From NCBI GenBank assembly GCA_043513815.1, contig CP121313.1, positions 124,001 to 188,000 on the forward strand: 64,000 bases of DNA, in the 5' to 3' direction. The notes under the pieces were generated by a model, which was not told the DNA's origin, did no database searches, and saw nothing but the letters and a program-made list of their open reading frames with translations. Source of the DNA: JANQIO01 sp043513815. GTDB lineage: Bacteria > Pseudomonadota > Gammaproteobacteria > Pseudomonadales > Halieaceae. Position numbers and translations under genes: made by a program. Of the stretch, positions 25,135 through 34,416 are shown piece by piece. Numbering within the stretch: position 1 is the stretch's first letter; every line of letters starts with the position of its first letter.

Positions 25135-26982
25135 ATGTGCGGCATTGTTGGCGCGGTCGCACGCCGCGAGGTGTCGGGTATTCTGCTCGAAGGACTCCGG
25201 CGCCTGGAGTACCGGGGTTACGATTCCGCCGGCCTGGCGCTGATCGACAATGACACCGGCCTGTTGTTGCACAAGCAGCAGGGCAAGGTCGCCGCGCTGG
25301 AGCAGATTCAAAAGCAGCAGCCGATTCTCGGCTGCACTGGCATCGCTCACACCCGCTGGGCCACCCATGGCGAGCCCAACCAGGTCAACGCCCACCCGCA
25401 CACGGCCGGTAACCGGGTGGCCCTGGTGCACAACGGCATTATCGAAAATCACGCGACGCTGCGAGCCCGCCTGCTGGGGGCAGGCCATGAACCCCTGTCG
25501 GCCACAGATTCAGAGCTGGTGGTGCTGTTGCTGGCGGAGCAGCTCGATGCGGGCGCGGACCTCAAGGCAGCCATGCTGGCGGTGGTGCCGGAGCTGGAAG
25601 GGGCGTTTGCCCTGGCCGCCATCGACGCCCGGTTCCCGGACCAGGTGGTGGCCGCTCGCCGCGGCAGTCCGCTGGTGATAGGTGTGGGCATCGGGGAGAA
25701 CTTCCTGGCCTCGGACCAGCTGGCCCTGCGCCAGGTGACCGACAGCTTTATCTATCTGGAAGACGGTGATGTCGCCCTGCTGACACCCACGACCCGCGAT
25801 ATTGTCGATGAGCAGGGTCTGGCGGTGGAGCGCCCGGTCGAAAGCCTGTCGGATACCGTGGAAGTGATGGACCGGGGCGGGCACTCCCACTACATGTACA
25901 AGGAGATTTTTGAACAGCCGCAGGTGATTGCCGACACTCTGGCCAGCGCCCTGCCCGCTTCCGGGGAGCTGGATTACGCGACATTGGATGCGGCTTTCGG
26001 TGCGCGGGCTGCAGAGGTATTCCCCACCATCCGCGGTGTCCAGATCGTCGCCTGTGGCACCAGCTATCACGCCGGCCTGGTGGCGCGCTACTGGCTGGAA
26101 GAGTGGGCGGGCCTGCCCTGCCAGGTGGAGATCGCCAGTGAGTTCCGCTATCGCCGCCGGGTACAGCACGAGGATACCCTGCTGGTTACCGTATCCCAGT
26201 CGGGGGAAACCGCCGATACGCTGGCCGCATTGCGCAACGTGGCAGCGGGCGAGTTCGCGGCCAGCCTGGCTATAGTCAACACCCCCAACAGTGCCCTGGC
26301 CCGAGAGTCGGAGCTGGTATTTCACACCCGCGCGGGTATCGAAGTCGGTGTGGCTTCTACCAAGGCATTCACTACCCAGCTCATGGCGTTTCTGCTGCTG
26401 ACCCTGGCACTGGGACGTCACCAGCGATTGTCGATGGAGGCGGGCCAGGCTTTTCTGGCGACCCTGCAGCAGGTGCCGGGCCTGGTGACAGCGACCCTGG
26501 CTAGCGACGCGACGATCAAACAGGTGTCAGAGGAATTCGTCGGTCGTTTCAATGCGCTGTTTCTGGGGCGTGGCATTCATTCGGCGATCGCCATGGAGGG
26601 AGCGCTGAAGCTGAAGGAAATTTCCTATATACACGCGGAATCCTATCCAGCAGGTGAGCTCAAACACGGGCCGCTGGCGCTGGTGGACCGCGATATGCCG
26701 GTGGTGGCTGTCGCCCCGAGCAATGAACTGCTGGAGAAGCTCAAGTCCAATCTTGAGGAAGTGCGCGCCAGGGGTGGCGAACTCTATGTCTTTGCCGATG
26801 AGGCGGCCGGCTTCAGTAACGAGGACCAGATCACCGTCGTGCCAGTACCCCACGGGCCCGAGCTGATCATGCCGTTCATCCACACCGTGGCCCTGCAGCT
26901 GCTGTCCTATCACGTGGCGGTGATGAAAGGCACTGATGTAGACAAGCCCCGCAACCTGGCCAAGTCAGTCACTGTGGAGTAG
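25135..26982 (+). CDS. glmS: Glutamine-fructose-6-phosphate aminotransferase (isomerizing)
   Basis: GlmS makes glucosamine-6-phosphate from fructose-6-phosphate and glutamine, the first step of amino-sugar synthesis. The 615-residue protein starts MCGIVGAVARRE, with Cys2 (Cys1 after processing) as the glutaminase nucleophile. It has HTRWATHG and HNGIIEN in the glutaminase domain, two SIS domains (CGTSYHAGL, SQSGETADT) and the C-terminal PRNLAKSVTVE. It follows glmU by one base. In E. coli glmUS is regulated by small RNAs at the mRNA; nothing here shows that. Confidence 0.97.
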   Translation: MCGIVGAVARREVSGILLEGLRRLEYRGYDSAGLALIDNDTGLLLHKQQGKVAALEQIQKQQPILGCTGIAHTRWATHGEPNQVNAHPHTAGNRVALVHNGIIENHATLRARLLGAGHEPLSATDSELVVLLLAEQLDAGADLKAAMLAVVPELEGAFALAAIDARFPDQVVAARRGSPLVIGVGIGENFLASDQLALRQVTDSFIYLEDGDVALLTPTTRDIVDEQGLAVERPVESLSDTVEVMDRGGHSHYMYKEIFEQPQVIADTLASALPASGELDYATLDAAFGARAAEVFPTIRGVQIVACGTSYHAGLVARYWLEEWAGLPCQVEIASEFRYRRRVQHEDTLLVTVSQSGETADTLAALRNVAAGEFAASLAIVNTPNSALARESELVFHTRAGIEVGVASTKAFTTQLMAFLLLTLALGRHQRLSMEAGQAFLATLQQVPGLVTATLASDATIKQVSEEFVGRFNALFLGRGIHSAIAMEGALKLKEISYIHAESYPAGELKHGPLALVDRDMPVVAVAPSNELLEKLKSNLEEVRARGGELYVFADEAAGFSNEDQITVVPVPHGPELIMPFIHTVALQLLSYHVAVMKGTDVDKPRNLAKSVTVE

Positions 26983-27114
26983 CAGCGCCACCCGTGCCAG
27001 GCGCCTGGCTCCCAGCCGCCCGAGAATCATCCACGGGCCACCCGAGTTTGCCGATACCCTCTCGCTGTCAGCTGGGGTATTCTTGCGCGTTTATCCATTT
27101 AGACCAGGTTCTTC

Positions 27115-29547
27115 ATGATGCGCTTCTCCAGCTGGCTGCCGGTGGCGGCCCTGCTTTTTGCAACGCCCGCTCTGGCTGCCATTCAACAGACCAAGGGCGA
27201 CTTTCAGGACAAGTTTCGGCAGCTGGACGAGGTGCTTCCCACCGCCAACAGCTACCGCACCGCCGGCGGAGAGCCGGGGCACAGCTACTGGCAGCAGAAG
27301 GTCGATTACGATATCGACGTGCGGCTGATCGAGGATCGCCGTCGCATCGAGGGCAGCCAGCGTATTCGCTACACCAACAACAGTCCGGATACGCTGCGAT
27401 TCCTGTGGCTGCAGCTGGACCAGAACCGGTGGCGCAGCGATTCCATCGCCGAGCGTAGCAGTGCCTTTGCCGACAGCAGTCGGCGAGGCCCGGGCTCGAA
27501 GGCGGCCAATGGCGACAAGCCGGCACAGATCAGCCTGGGTGAGCTGCGTCGCCAGCAGTTCATGGCCGACAACGAGCTGGGCTACGAATTGCCCGCCGTC
27601 CGCGACGGCCGCGGCGACCTGGCGCATACGGTGGTGGGCACCAATCTGCGGGTCGACCTGCGAAAGCCCCTGGCGCCAGGTGATACCGTTGAGTTCGAGA
27701 TCGAGTTTGCCTTCAATATCGTAGAGGAAAACGCCGTTTCCGCTCGCTCGGGCTTCGAGCATTTCCCGGACGATGAGCGCGAGGGTGGCAATGATATTTT
27801 CCTGCTGGCCCAGTGGTTTCCACGACTGCACGCCTACACCGACTACGAGGGCTGGACCAACAAGGAATTCCTGGGTCGCGGGGAGTTTACGCTGGAGTTT
27901 GGCGACTACACGGTCGATATCACCGTGCCGGACGATCACATAGTGTCCTCTACCGGAGAGCTACAGAACCCCAGGGATGTGCTCACACGTACCCAGCGCC
28001 AGCGTCTGGAGTCAGCCCGGCAGGCAGATGAACCGGTATTTATCGTGACAGCCGAAGAGGCGCTGGAGAATGAACGCGAGGGCGCGTCCGGTAACAAGAC
28101 CTGGCGTTTCAAGGCAGACAAGGTGCGCGACTTCGCCTGGGCATCATCCCGCAAATTCATCTGGGACGCCCAGGGCTATCAGCAGGGTGGGGAGGTGCAG
28201 CCAGAGATAATGGCCATGTCCTTCTACCCCAAGGAAGGCGAGCCGCTGTGGTCGAAGTATTCGACGGCGTCGGTGATACACACCATGAAGGTGTATTCGC
28301 GTTACTCCTTTGACTACCCCTACCCGGTAGCACAGTCGGTGAATGGCCCGGTGGGCGGCATGGAGTACCCGATGATCACCTTCAACGGGCCGCGCACAGA
28401 TCTGCAGGATGACGGTGACCGCACCTACTCGCTGGCAGAAAAGCGCTTTCTTGTGGGCGTGGTTATCCATGAGATCGGCCACATCTACTTCCCCATGGTG
28501 GTGAACTCAGACGAGCGCCAGTGGACCTGGATGGATGAGGGCCTGAACAGTTTCCTGGATGCCATGGCCGGCTGGGAGTGGGACCCGGACATTCCCTGGA
28601 ACAACCAGCCCCGGGACATGGTCGATTACATGAAGTCTGAGTTTCAGGTGCCGATCATGACCCAGTCGGATTCGGTGTTGCAGCTGGGGCCAAATGCCTA
28701 CGGCAAGCCCGCAGCGGCGCTGATGATATTGCGCGAGACCATTCTGGGTCGTGAGCTGTTCGATTTCGCGTTTCGTGAGTATGCCCGACGCTGGATGTTC
28801 AAACGCCCCGCCCCGGCAGATTTCTTCCGCACCATGGAAGAGGCCTCAGGCGTGGATCTCGACTGGTTCTGGCGCGGCTGGTTCTATACCACCGACCACG
28901 TGGACATCAGTATCGACCGGGTGTGGAAGCTGCGCCTGGATACCCGGAACCCGGATATCGACTTCGATCGCCGGCGCCAGGAAGAGGCGGACAAGCCGAC
29001 ATCGGTGATCGTCGAGCGCAATCGCGCCGACGGTCGCACCTGGGTAGAACAGAACCCCGGTATCCGTGACTTCTATGATGAGAATGATCGCTTTACCGTT
29101 ACCAATGAAGAGCGCAACGACTACCAGGAGTTCCTCGACGAGCTGGAAGACTGGGAGCGCGCGGCGCTGGCGCGCGCAGTCGAGGAAGACAAGCATTACT
29201 ACGTGTTGGACTTCAGCAATCACGGTGGCCTGGTGATGCCCATACTGTTGCAGCTCACCTACGCCGATGGCGCTACTGAGCGGCTGGATATCCCCGCCGA
29301 GATCTGGCGCCGCAATGCCCGCTCGGTCAAAAAGCTGATTGTCACCGACCGGGAGCTGATCCAGGTGGTGATCGATCCCCACTGGGAAACTGCCGATACC
29401 GACGTCGAGAACAATCACTATCCGCGCCGTATCATTCCCTCGCGTATCGAGGCCTACAAGGCGCCGGACCGCAAGGCCATGGAATACCGCGACATCATGC
29501 AGGACATAAAAGCCGAGCTGGATAGCGAGGACGAGGACGAGGAATGA
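27115..29547 (+). CDS. M1-family zinc metallopeptidase, predicted exported
   Basis: This 810-residue protein has a signal peptide (about 1-21, ending ATPALA), then an M1 aminopeptidase-like catalytic domain. HEIGH at 452-456 with Glu475 18 residues later makes the canonical gluzincin zinc site, and GGMEYP replaces the usual GAMEN exopeptidase motif. The C-terminal third is charged and ends in an acidic run (DSEDEDEE). It is likely a periplasmic or surface peptidase. The altered GAMEN motif leaves open whether it acts as an aminopeptidase. It overlaps the next gene by 4 bp. Confidence 0.85.
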   Translation: MMRFSSWLPVAALLFATPALAAIQQTKGDFQDKFRQLDEVLPTANSYRTAGGEPGHSYWQQKVDYDIDVRLIEDRRRIEGSQRIRYTNNSPDTLRFLWLQLDQNRWRSDSIAERSSAFADSSRRGPGSKAANGDKPAQISLGELRRQQFMADNELGYELPAVRDGRGDLAHTVVGTNLRVDLRKPLAPGDTVEFEIEFAFNIVEENAVSARSGFEHFPDDEREGGNDIFLLAQWFPRLHAYTDYEGWTNKEFLGRGEFTLEFGDYTVDITVPDDHIVSSTGELQNPRDVLTRTQRQRLESARQADEPVFIVTAEEALENEREGASGNKTWRFKADKVRDFAWASSRKFIWDAQGYQQGGEVQPEIMAMSFYPKEGEPLWSKYSTASVIHTMKVYSRYSFDYPYPVAQSVNGPVGGMEYPMITFNGPRTDLQDDGDRTYSLAEKRFLVGVVIHEIGHIYFPMVVNSDERQWTWMDEGLNSFLDAMAGWEWDPDIPWNNQPRDMVDYMKSEFQVPIMTQSDSVLQLGPNAYGKPAAALMILRETILGRELFDFAFREYARRWMFKRPAPADFFRTMEEASGVDLDWFWRGWFYTTDHVDISIDRVWKLRLDTRNPDIDFDRRRQEEADKPTSVIVERNRADGRTWVEQNPGIRDFYDENDRFTVTNEERNDYQEFLDELEDWERAALARAVEEDKHYYVLDFSNHGGLVMPILLQLTYADGATERLDIPAEIWRRNARSVKKLIVTDRELIQVVIDPHWETADTDVENNHYPRRIIPSRIEAYKAPDRKAMEYRDIMQDIKAELDSEDEDEE

Positions 29548-30041
29548 TCGGCGCGTTGCGCTCGACCGCGCTGCTGCTGGCACTGCTGCTGGCTCTGCCG
29601 GCCGCGGGCCACCAGCAGAAAGAGTCCATTACGCGGGTGCTGTTCAACCCGCGTACTGGCAATATCGAGGTCATGCACCGATTCCTGCTGCATGATGCCG
29701 AACACGCCAGCCGCGAGTTGTTTGGTGAAGCCTCTGACCTGCTGGGCAGCCAGGCTGACCGCGATCGCTTCGAGCGCTACGTGCACCAGCGCTTTGTCAT
29801 GCAGGACCAGGCTGGCAGGGTCATCCCGCTGGCGCCGGTGGGCAATGAAATCGAGAATCGCTTCCTCTGGGTCTACGCGGAGTCACCTATCCCGGAAGGC
29901 CTCAGCGCACTAACGCTGTCCCATGAGGCGCTGCGAGACCTGTGGCCCGAGCAAGTGAATCTGGTCAACGTTGAACGCGGCCAGACACTCAAGAGTGCGC
30001 TGTTCGACGGCGGCAGCCAGGAGATCACGGTTCGCTTCTGA
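29544..30041 (+). CDS. Small exported protein, DUF6702-like
   Basis: The 165-residue product has an N-terminal signal peptide (about 1-21, ending LPAAGH) followed by a compact domain beginning HQQKESITRVLFNPRTGNIEVMHRFLLHDAEH. The pattern resembles the DUF6702 family of small exported proteins, often found next to M1-type peptidases. The start overlaps the peptidase stop (ATGA), so the two are translationally coupled and probably work together. Biochemical function is unknown. Confidence 0.65.
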   Translation: MIGALRSTALLLALLLALPAAGHQQKESITRVLFNPRTGNIEVMHRFLLHDAEHASRELFGEASDLLGSQADRDRFERYVHQRFVMQDQAGRVIPLAPVGNEIENRFLWVYAESPIPEGLSALTLSHEALRDLWPEQVNLVNVERGQTLKSALFDGGSQEITVRF

Positions 30042-30077
30042 ACCCGCGTGTATCCCACGGTTCGACCCTGTTACTAC

Positions 30078-30095
30078 CGCACCCGCCGGGGTGCG
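30078..30095. terminator. Hairpin between convergent genes, possible weak terminator
   Basis: CGCACCC and GGGTGCG arms flank a 4-base GCCG loop, in the 55-bp gap between two converging genes. A T-run is missing on both strands, so any termination would be weak or Rho-assisted. Confidence 0.35.
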
Positions 30096-30096
30096 C

Positions 30097-32094
30097 TCAG
30101 GCTTCGGGCTGCATATTGAGCCAGATGGGTGACGACCAGGCCCGTTCCTGCAGGGTGGCGGGCAGATCCGGGCGCGGCGCCACGCCAGCGCGCAGGGCAT
30201 CCCAGGTTGACCAGCGGCAGCTCGGGTTTTCCAGCACCCGCAGGTAGTAGAACGCCGACTGGCCGGGCCGGTAGTCGGGGTCTCGCCAGGCGGTTTTCAA
30301 CTCCCCGGCGCCCACACCGGCGCTGATCGAGCAGTCTGAGAGATCGACGCTGGCACCATTGTCGGCACAGCGGTAGGTCTTCGGGTCAACGGGCATACCG
30401 TCCGAGCAGGCGATGTCATACACCTGTTCGCGGGGTTCACCGTTGTCTATCCAGCCCTTGATGACCTGCAGGCGCTGCAAGGGCGCGCCGTTGGGGTCAG
30501 CCAGCGCCCAGCCAATAAACAGCGGCGCGGTCTCGCTGGCCGGCAACTCCCCTCCCATGCTGACCCCGTCGCGGTAGGCGGTGCTGACCAGCTCCGGGCG
30601 GTCGACCAGGGCTGGGTCAAGATCGCCGGCAAAAAAGCGCAGCTTGATACGCGGGCCGCTGGTGGCAAACGTTTCCTTGCGGCGGAAGGCCTCGTAGATG
30701 GCCTCCCGGGTATTCTCTTCCGCCCACACCGCGGCGGTGCCGGAGGCGGACCAGTATTCGAAGGAAGAGATCTCGAAGTAGTCGCGGCCTTCCACCGTGG
30801 TCACCAGGCCGGGGTCGTACCACTTTGCCAGCGTCCCGTGCAGGAACCGCGCCGGCACACTGCCCCGGCGCTCAGGCGTCCCATCCAGCATGCCGGTCTT
30901 GGAGTGGTAGTTGTCTTCCTCCAGGTAGGCGGCCCCGGTATGGGTATCGCTGGCGGCTACCACGCCAAACCGGTAGGGGTTCCTGACACCGGCGGCGGCC
31001 AGTGACAGGCCCCGCAGGTAGGCATCCCGCACGTAGCTGCCGGCCGGTGCGCTGGGCAGCTTGGTGGCCACCCGGTAGGGAGCGATTTCAAAGTCGGCCC
31101 ACTCGTCATTTTTTGACAGCAGCGGGTGGGTTTCCGAGGTGCCTTTTACCTGGCTGATCTCCACCAGCGGTTCATTGCGCATGCGCTGGTCGGCGTAGGC
31201 GTCATCCAGCGGGTCACCGGCCCAGTCGACCAGCTTGAACATCTGGCCGTTGGAGCCGTTGGAATTGTGGGGAATGGCCAGGCTCTCGATACCCTGCTCC
31301 CGCAGTGCATCCATCCAGTCCCACAGTCCCTCCGGATTCTGGGAGTTGAGACGGGAGAATGGCATGGCCGGGAGCCGGCCGGTGCCCTTGAAAATGACGT
31401 TGCGATGCAGGTTGCCCCGATCGTCGCTGGAAGACGTGTACTCGTAGGCGGCGAAGGTGGTAAATCGGCCGGGCTGGTAGGCCGCGTCCGCGGCGGACAC
31501 CGCTTCGCGCCAGGTGGCCCGGGTAATGGCGTGTACCAGGTTCTTGTCGATACTGCCGTCCAGCACGCCGCTAATCAGTGCGGGAACGAAATCGCTGAAG
31601 GCGGCACCGCGGCCGAGCAGGCTCAATTCCGTCATGTTGTCGGGGTGGTTGATACCGTGCAGGGGCTCGGTCAGCGGGTAGCTGGAGAAGCGGGGATCCT
31701 TGTCCGCCGCCTTCACCAGGCCCATGAACATGGCGTGGTCTGTGACGGCGTAAAAGTCCAGGGGCTGCTGTAGCCTGACCTCAAAGCCCACTGGGTGGCG
31801 CAGGGCCTGACCCTGAGCATAGCGGTAGGCGTCTGCCGGTGTGGCCGTGGTCCCGAAGGAATAGGCGTCAAAGGAATTCGCTGTGTGGACATGCAGGTCG
31901 CCAAAATAGGCGTTTCGATCGGGGTTTGGCGGGGCGGGCCGACGGTCCAGCAGGCCCGGCACCGGCGCCAGCACCTGGTTGCCGCGAGCCTCACCGGCAA
32001 GCCCAACGGATTCATTGGATTGCCGATCTTCCAGTGATTCGCTACAGCCCAACAGGATAGCCAGGCCGGCGCACATCAGCAGCGTTCTTATCAT
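30097..32094 (-). CDS. DUF3604 domain lipoprotein (PHP-like predicted hydrolase)
   Basis: The 665-residue protein starts with a lipoprotein signal (MIRTLLMCAGLAILLGC, lipobox LLGC at about 14-17), so it is probably anchored to the outer membrane. The body matches DUF3604: NAYFGDLHVHTANSFDAY near residue 62 and YAVTDHAMFMG near 113, both metal-ligand patterns of PHP-type phosphoesterases, then a long region with SDTHTGA and GSVPARFLHG. Proteins of this type are common in marine gammaproteobacteria; their substrate is not established. Confidence 0.8.
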   Translation of the reverse strand: MIRTLLMCAGLAILLGCSESLEDRQSNESVGLAGEARGNQVLAPVPGLLDRRPAPPNPDRNAYFGDLHVHTANSFDAYSFGTTATPADAYRYAQGQALRHPVGFEVRLQQPLDFYAVTDHAMFMGLVKAADKDPRFSSYPLTEPLHGINHPDNMTELSLLGRGAAFSDFVPALISGVLDGSIDKNLVHAITRATWREAVSAADAAYQPGRFTTFAAYEYTSSSDDRGNLHRNVIFKGTGRLPAMPFSRLNSQNPEGLWDWMDALREQGIESLAIPHNSNGSNGQMFKLVDWAGDPLDDAYADQRMRNEPLVEISQVKGTSETHPLLSKNDEWADFEIAPYRVATKLPSAPAGSYVRDAYLRGLSLAAAGVRNPYRFGVVAASDTHTGAAYLEEDNYHSKTGMLDGTPERRGSVPARFLHGTLAKWYDPGLVTTVEGRDYFEISSFEYWSASGTAAVWAEENTREAIYEAFRRKETFATSGPRIKLRFFAGDLDPALVDRPELVSTAYRDGVSMGGELPASETAPLFIGWALADPNGAPLQRLQVIKGWIDNGEPREQVYDIACSDGMPVDPKTYRCADNGASVDLSDCSISAGVGAGELKTAWRDPDYRPGQSAFYYLRVLENPSCRWSTWDALRAGVAPRPDLPATLQERAWSSPIWLNMQPEA

Positions 32095-32208
32095 TATTGC
32101 CGTCCTGCTTACGGAGCGTGGGATTTATAGTAACGCAGCAACACGGTTGGACGGAATTGGCCCGGAAAAGCGGGGCAGCGCGCGGGCGATTTCGCTAGAA
32201 TGCTCGCC

Positions 32209-34359
32209 ATGGACGTCACCCGAATTCTCGACCCGCTGAATGACGCCCAGCGCGACGCGGTAGCTTGCGAAAGTCAGAACATGCTGGTCCTCGCCGGCGC
32301 GGGCAGTGGCAAAACCCGCGTGCTGGTGCATCGCATTGCCTGGCTGATCCAGGCTGAAGGCCTATCGCCCTGGTCCATTCTCGCGGTCACCTTTACCAAC
32401 AAGGCAGCGCGGGAAATGCGCTCGCGTATTGAAGATATGCTGGCGATCGGCACCCACGGCATGTGGGTGGGCACTTTCCACGGCCTCGCCCACCGGCTGC
32501 TCAAGGCCCATTGGCAGGAGGCCGGGCTGCCGCAGAACTTCCAGATTCTCGACTCTGACGACCAGCTGCGGCTGGTGAAGCGGATCTGCCGGGAGCTGGA
32601 TCTGGATGAGTCCCGCTGGCCCCCCCGGCAGGCCCAGTGGTATATCAACGGGCAGAAGGACGAGGGCTTGCGCGCCGCCCACATTGAGGCACCGGAAAGC
32701 GACCCCTACGGTTACACCATGCTGCGGGTCTACCGCGCCTACGAAGAAGCCTGTGAACGCGGCGGGCTGGTGGACTTTGCCGAGTTGCTGCTGAGAGCCC
32801 ACGAGCTGTGGCTAAAGAACCCCGAGCTGCTGGCCCATTACCAGGGCCGCTTCCGGCACGTGCTGGTAGACGAGTTCCAGGATACCAATGCCATCCAGTA
32901 CGCCTGGTTGCGGGTGCTGGCGGGCGACATCATTCCTATCGTGGCGGTGGGCGATGACGACCAGTCCATCTACGGCTGGCGCGGTGCGAAGATCGAAAAC
33001 ATCCAGCGCTTTTCCCAGGACTTTGATCCGGTGCGCACAGTGCGCCTGGAACAGAATTACCGCTCGACCTCGAATATCCTGAAGGCCGCCAACGCGGTGA
33101 TCTCCCACAACATGAACCGACTTGGCAAGGAGCTGTGGACGGCGGGAGATGAAGGTGAGGCTATTACCCTGTACGCCAGCTTCAATGAACAGGACGAGGC
33201 GCGTTTTATTGTCGAGCGCATCGAAGACTGGATCGGCGAAGGCCAGGCCCGCGCCGACTCCGCCATCCTCTATCGCTCGAACGCCCAGTCGCGGGTGCTG
33301 GAAGAGGCGCTGATCCGCGCTGCTGTGCCCTACCGCATTTACGGTGGCCAGCGTTTCTACGAGCGCCTGGAAATCAAGAACGCCCTGGCCTACATGCGGC
33401 TGATTGTCAGCCGCGCCGATGACGCAGCACTGGAGCGGGTCCTGAACACACCGCCCCGGGGCATTGGCGGCAAAACCGTCGACGCACTGCGCGAGCTGGC
33501 CCGGGAACGCCAGGTATCACTGTGGCAGGCGATTGCGATCCTGGTGGAGGAAAAGCTGCTGCCGGGCCGGGCACTGAACGCCCTCGAGGCCTTCTGTGTG
33601 CTGGTTAATGAAATGGATTCGGACACCTCTGAACTGGGGCTGGCGGAACTCACCGAGCACGTGATCGAAGCCAGCGAACTGGTGGAGTACCACGGTAAGG
33701 AAAAGGGCGAGCGCGGCCAGGCGCGGGTGGAGAACCTGCAGGAACTGGTGAGCGCGGCGCGCCAGTTCGAGCCTGAGAACGATGACCTCTCACCGCTACA
33801 GGAGTTTCTGGACAATGCGGCGCTCGACGCTGGTGACGCTCAGGCGGAAGCCCATGAGGACAGCGTCCAGCTAATGACACTGCACTCCGCAAAGGGCCTC
33901 GAGTTTCCCCTGGTGTTCCTGGCTGGCATGGAGGAAAACCTGTTTCCCCACCGTATGTCGCTGGAAGAGCCGGGCCGCCTCGAAGAGGAGCGGAGGCTTT
34001 GCTATGTGGGTATCACTCGCGCCATGCAGCGGCTGGTGATCACCTACGCGGAAACCCGGCGCATGTACGGTAATGAGAACTTCAATGCACCGTCACGCTT
34101 CATTCGCGAGATTCCCACCGAGCTGCTGGAGGAGGTGCGCCTGCACACAACGATCACTCGCCCCGCCAGTATCGGTTTTGCCGCCGACGTGGAAGACACC
34201 GGCCTCACCCTGGGGCAGCGGGTGTTTCACCAGGTTTTCGGCGAAGGTGTGGTACTCAATTTTGAGGGCCGCGGCAGCAACGCCCGGGTTGAGGTGAACT
34301 TCGACGCCGAGGGCAGCAAGTGGCTGGTGGTGCAGTACGCGAACCTGCAATCCCTCTAG
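32209..34359 (+). CDS. uvrD: DNA helicase II (UvrD)
   Basis: UvrD is a 3'-5' superfamily 1 helicase for nucleotide excision and mismatch repair. The 716-residue protein has Walker A GAGSGKTR (30-37), the TFTNKAAREMRSR motif Ia, LVDEFQDTN (motif II), GDDDQSIYGWRGA (motif III) and LMTLHSAKGLEF (motif V). A C-terminal tail includes LGQRVFHQVFGEGVV. The ATG at 32209 gives the family start MDVTRILDPLNDAQR; an ATG three codons earlier is also possible. A TAGAAT box at 32196-32201 would place the RNA start very near this ATG. Confidence 0.96.
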   Translation: MDVTRILDPLNDAQRDAVACESQNMLVLAGAGSGKTRVLVHRIAWLIQAEGLSPWSILAVTFTNKAAREMRSRIEDMLAIGTHGMWVGTFHGLAHRLLKAHWQEAGLPQNFQILDSDDQLRLVKRICRELDLDESRWPPRQAQWYINGQKDEGLRAAHIEAPESDPYGYTMLRVYRAYEEACERGGLVDFAELLLRAHELWLKNPELLAHYQGRFRHVLVDEFQDTNAIQYAWLRVLAGDIIPIVAVGDDDQSIYGWRGAKIENIQRFSQDFDPVRTVRLEQNYRSTSNILKAANAVISHNMNRLGKELWTAGDEGEAITLYASFNEQDEARFIVERIEDWIGEGQARADSAILYRSNAQSRVLEEALIRAAVPYRIYGGQRFYERLEIKNALAYMRLIVSRADDAALERVLNTPPRGIGGKTVDALRELARERQVSLWQAIAILVEEKLLPGRALNALEAFCVLVNEMDSDTSELGLAELTEHVIEASELVEYHGKEKGERGQARVENLQELVSAARQFEPENDDLSPLQEFLDNAALDAGDAQAEAHEDSVQLMTLHSAKGLEFPLVFLAGMEENLFPHRMSLEEPGRLEEERRLCYVGITRAMQRLVITYAETRRMYGNENFNAPSRFIREIPTELLEEVRLHTTITRPASIGFAADVEDTGLTLGQRVFHQVFGEGVVLNFEGRGSNARVEVNFDAEGSKWLVVQYANLQSL

Positions 34360-34416
34360 TGCAGGCTGGCCGATTGACTGTTCGCGACCGACAGAACAAT
34401 AACAAGGACAAGCGCC

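Noticed and set aside
25510..26421. 303-codon open frame opposite glmS
   Set aside because: It is antisense to an intact glmS with all motifs, and its composition is not protein-like.
26996..27009. GCCAGGCGCCTGGC palindrome after glmS as a terminator
   Set aside because: It has no T-run and no loop; it is only a short perfect palindrome.
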